Below are positions 61,641 through 64,000 of a stretch of 64,000 nucleotides of DNA, piece after piece. Each line of letters starts with the position of its first letter. Within the stretch, counting starts at the first letter, position 1. The notes beneath the pieces were generated by a model. That model saw only the letters and a program-made list of their open reading frames with translations, ran no database searches and had not been told where the DNA came from. The translations under genes were made by a program, and so were the position numbers. Source of the stretch: Struthio camelus (taxonomy: Eukaryota; Chordata; Aves; Struthioniformes; Struthionidae); assembly GCF_040807025.1 (NCBI RefSeq), contig NC_090953.1:25466997-25530996 (forward strand). Direction: 5' to 3'.

Positions 61641-64000
61641 AGCCAGGGAGGGACCCGCGCAGCGCCGGGACCCCCCGCCGCGGGGCCAGCGGGTCCGTGC
61701 TGCCCCTGCCCGCTGTGGCGGGCCGCGGGGCCCCCCCGGGTCTCCTCGGGGCCCCCCGAGCTGCTCCCCCCCCCCCAACCCGGGTCTCCTCGGGGGCCCC
61801 CTGAGCTGCTCCCCCCCCCCCAACCCGGGTCTCCTCGGGGCCCCCCGAGCTGCTCCCCCCCCCTCCCCCAACCCGGGTCTCCTCGGGGGCCCCCCGAGGT
61901 CCCCCCCCCCAACCCGGGTCTCCTCGGGGGCCCCCCCGGGCTCCCCCCCCCCCAACCCGGGTCTCCTCGGGGGCCCCCCGAGCTCCCCCCCCCCCAACCC
62001 GGGTCTCCTCGGGGGCCCCCCGAGCTCCCCCCCCCCCAACCCGGGTCTCCTCGGGGGCCCCCCGAGCTCCCCCCCCCCCAACCCGGGTCTCCTCGGGGGC
62101 CCCCCGAGCTCCCCCCCCCCCAACCCGGGTCTCCTCGGGGGCCCCCCGAGCTCCCCCCCCCCCAACCCGGGTCTCCTCGGGGGCCCCCCGAGCTCCCCCC
62201 CCCCCAACCCGGGTCTCCTCGGGGGCCCCCCGAGCTCCCCCCCCCCCCAACCCGGGTCTCCTCGGGGGCCCCCCGAGCTCCCCCCCCCCCAACCCGGGTC
62301 TCCTCGGGGGCCCCCCGAGCTCCCCCCCCCCCCAACCCGGGTCTCCTCGGGGGCCCCCCGAGCTCCCCCCCCCCCAACCCGGGTCTCCTCGGGGGCCCCC
62401 CGAGCTCCCCCCCCCCCAACCCGGGTCTCCTCGGGGGCCCCCCGAGCTCCCCCCCCCCCAACCCGGGTCTCCTCGGGGGCCCCCCGAGCTCCCCCCCCCC
62501 CAACCCGGGTCTCCTCGGGGGCCCCCCGAGCTCCCCCCCCCCCAACCCGGGTCTCCTCGGGGGCCCCCCGAGCTCCCCCCCCCCCAACCCGGGTCTCCTC
62601 GGGGACCCCCCGAGCTCCCCCCCCCCCAACCCGGGTCTCCTCGGGGACCCCCCGAGCTCCCCCCCCCCCAACCCGGGTCTCCTCGGGGCCCCCCGAGCTG
62701 CTCCCCTCCCCCCCCCAACCCGGGTCTCCTCGGGGCCCCCCGAGCTGCTCCCCTCCCCCCCCCAACCCGGGTCTCCTCGGGGGCCCCCCCGGGCTCCCGC
62801 CCCCCCCAACCCGGGTCTCCTCGGGGGCCCCCCCGGGCTCCCGCCCCCCCCAACCCGGGTCTCCTCGGGGGCCCCCCCGGGCTCCCGCCCCCCCCAACCC
62901 GGGTCTCCTCGGGGGCCCCCCCGAGCTGCTCCCCCCCCCCCAACCCGGGTCTCCTCGGGGGCCCCCCCGAGCTGCTCCCCCCCCCCCAACCCGGGTCTCC
63001 TCGGGGGCCCCCCCGAGCTGCTCCCCCCCCCCCAACCCGGGTCTCCTCGGGGGCCCCCCCGAGCTGCTCCCCCCCCCCCAACCCGGGTCTCCTCGGGGGC
63101 CCCCCCGGGCTCCCCCCCCCCCAACCCGGGTCTCCTCGGGGCCCCCCGAGCTGCTCCCCTCCCCCCCCCCAACCCGGGTCTCCTCGGGGGCCCCCCCGGG
63201 CTCCCCCCCCCCCAACCCGGGTCTCCTCGGGGGCCCCCCCGGGCTCCCCCCCCCCCAACCCGGGTCTCCTCGGGGCCCCCCCGAGCTGCTCCGCCCCCAA
63301 CCCGGGTCTCCTCGGGGGCCCCCGAGCTGTTCCCCTCCCCCCCCCCAACCCGGGTCTCCTCGGGGCCCCCCCGAGCTGCTCCGCCCCCTCCCCAACCCGA
63401 GTCTCCTCGGGAGCCCCCCCACCCCGGTCCTGTGCCACCTCCCGCTTAGGGCACCCCAGCCAACACAGATGGGAAATGCTGAGTTCCTAGCAGGTTTCGG
63501 ACCACCGTCGGGGCCGCCTCCCACAGCGGGTGGGCTCAGAGTCCGTCTCCCTCCGTGTGTTGCGGACCCAGGGAGAGCCTGGGGCATCTCCACGCTTTGT
63601 CTCTGCTGTTGGCTCCTTGTGAGGGCCTGTGGGAAGCACTTTGAATTTGTGGGGCAGGAGGTAACAAAAGAGAGGTGTCAGATGGCTATAGATAGCCGAG
63701 GAAAGGCTATTTCTGTGTATTTAAAGCTCATGGGCTTAGGTTTCTGGTTAGATTTTTATGTAGGTGGTACATGAATCTCTCTTAGAAAATCCATTCCTTC
63801 CCATGGCCTCTTTCAGCAACCTGAAGAGGAGACTGCAAGTGATTAGCTGCACTAGTTGTGCGTGTGCGTGATTAGACTGTTGGTTTCCTGAGAGTGAAAG
63901 CCCTGTTACCCATTTTCCTCTGTGCTGTCCTCTTGCAGGTACATCTTGTCGATAACGAATGAGGATGAGATCCGGGAGTACGTCATTGACCTCATTCAGG
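61447..64000 (+). CDS. TRIP4: Activating signal cointegrator 1 (TRIP4/ASC-1), first two coding exons, partial
   Basis: Exon 1 coding part is 61,447-61,532 and exon 2 starts at 63,939 and runs off the window. The donor is GTGAGC at 61,533, the acceptor TCTTGCAG ends at 63,938, and the intron phase is 2. The peptide opens MAAPSPLLDWCVQHLRGDFG, continues LDVGEEVVR and then YILSITNEDEIREYVIDLIQ, matching the amino terminus of vertebrate TRIP4 (human has FGLDVSEEI and EEIREYVTDLLQ at these places). TRIP4 is a subunit of the ASC-1 complex with ASCC1-3: it acts as a nuclear receptor coactivator and in splitting collided ribosomes. Its zinc finger and ASCH domain would lie downstream. The start is fixed by the Kozak-like AACATGG and by homology. 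Confidence 0.95.
61738..63425. repeat. 42-bp GC-rich minisatellite in TRIP4 intron 1
   Basis: About 39 tandem copies of a unit with the core GGGTCTCCTCGGGGGCC, then CGAGCT, a C-tract of 8-11 bases and AACCC. The usual period is 42 bp, for example between 62,043, 62,085, 62,127 and 62,169; edge copies reach 44-48 bp through an added GCT and longer C-tracts. The middle copies (about 61,960-62,680) are almost identical, the outer ones diverged, as expected for arrays growing from the centre. Because 42 is a multiple of three, very long ORFs appear on both strands; they are artefacts. The minus strand is rich in G-runs and could form G-quadruplexes. Confidence 0.97.

Noticed and set aside
61738-63425. 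CRISPR-like array
   Set aside because: The copies are directly adjacent, with no unique spacers between constant repeats, and the host is a bird. It is a minisatellite.
61071-63593. Open frame of 840 codons on the minus strand, with others of 641-746 codons on both strands
   Set aside because: They are translations of the 42-bp minisatellite, whose period is a multiple of three. The peptides are pure repeats of GGPRGDPGWGG type, and they cross the true TRIP4 exon and its intron.
1-64000. tRNA, rRNA or microRNA genes
   Set aside because: Isolated GGTTCAA or GGTTCGA strings occur, but none has the paired arms or A-box partner expected. I could not support any RNA gene by eye.

Overview
The window is a piece of bird nuclear genome. 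The evidence is several CR1 LINE retrotransposons with the avian 3' tail of ATTCTGTG-type octamers, large AT-rich stretches with no coding signal, short CpG islands at gene starts, and spliced exons of conserved vertebrate genes. I did not identify the species. It is not prokaryotic: there are no operons, and most long open frames in the CpG islands and minisatellites are artefacts of repeats.

Layout. Positions 1 to about 45,300 look like the 5' intron(s) of a minus-strand gene whose CpG-island promoter lies at about 44,935-45,850. From its neighbours this should be CSNK1G1: in human 15q22.31 the order CSNK1G1 (-), PCLAF (-), TRIP4 (+) is the same. No CSNK1G1 coding exon was found in the window. 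This intronic stretch holds a near full-length CR1 (4,879 to about 9,055, minus). Its ORF1 is intact, and its ORF2 carries complete-looking endonuclease and reverse transcriptase motifs but is broken by two single-base frameshifts. The stretch also holds 5'-truncated CR1s at 20,161, 25,387 and 41,387, and several much older CR1/L3-like remnants (about 13,140, 27,775, 32,498 and 38,870-42,235). The last of these is interrupted by the young CR1 at 41,387.

Positions 45,850-53,720 are intergenic, with CR1 pieces at 49,181 and 52,799. PCLAF (the PCNA-associated factor PAF15) is complete on the minus strand: four coding exons between 54,947 and 53,721 give a 112-residue protein, with an E2F site and two CCAAT boxes just upstream. 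Behind its promoter lies a roughly 460-bp GGCTC pentanucleotide minisatellite (55,156-55,618). A 5'-truncated CR1 follows at 56,427-58,004. TRIP4 (ASC-1) starts on the plus strand at 61,447. Its first coding exon (61,447-61,532) and the start of its second (63,939 to the window end) flank an intron of about 2.4 kb, most of which is a 42-bp GC-rich minisatellite of about 39 copies.

How the genes relate. PCLAF is an S-phase PCNA partner, and its promoter shows the expected cell-cycle elements. TRIP4 belongs to the ASC-1 complex (transcription coactivation and rescue of collided ribosomes). CSNK1G1 is a membrane-associated casein kinase. They are neighbours by conserved synteny, not members of one pathway. 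I found no undescribed system. The points most worth a second look are a non-canonical PIP box and absent KEN box in PCLAF, a nonsense codon shared by two CR1 copies, the nested CR1 history, and the two GC-rich minisatellites beside promoters.
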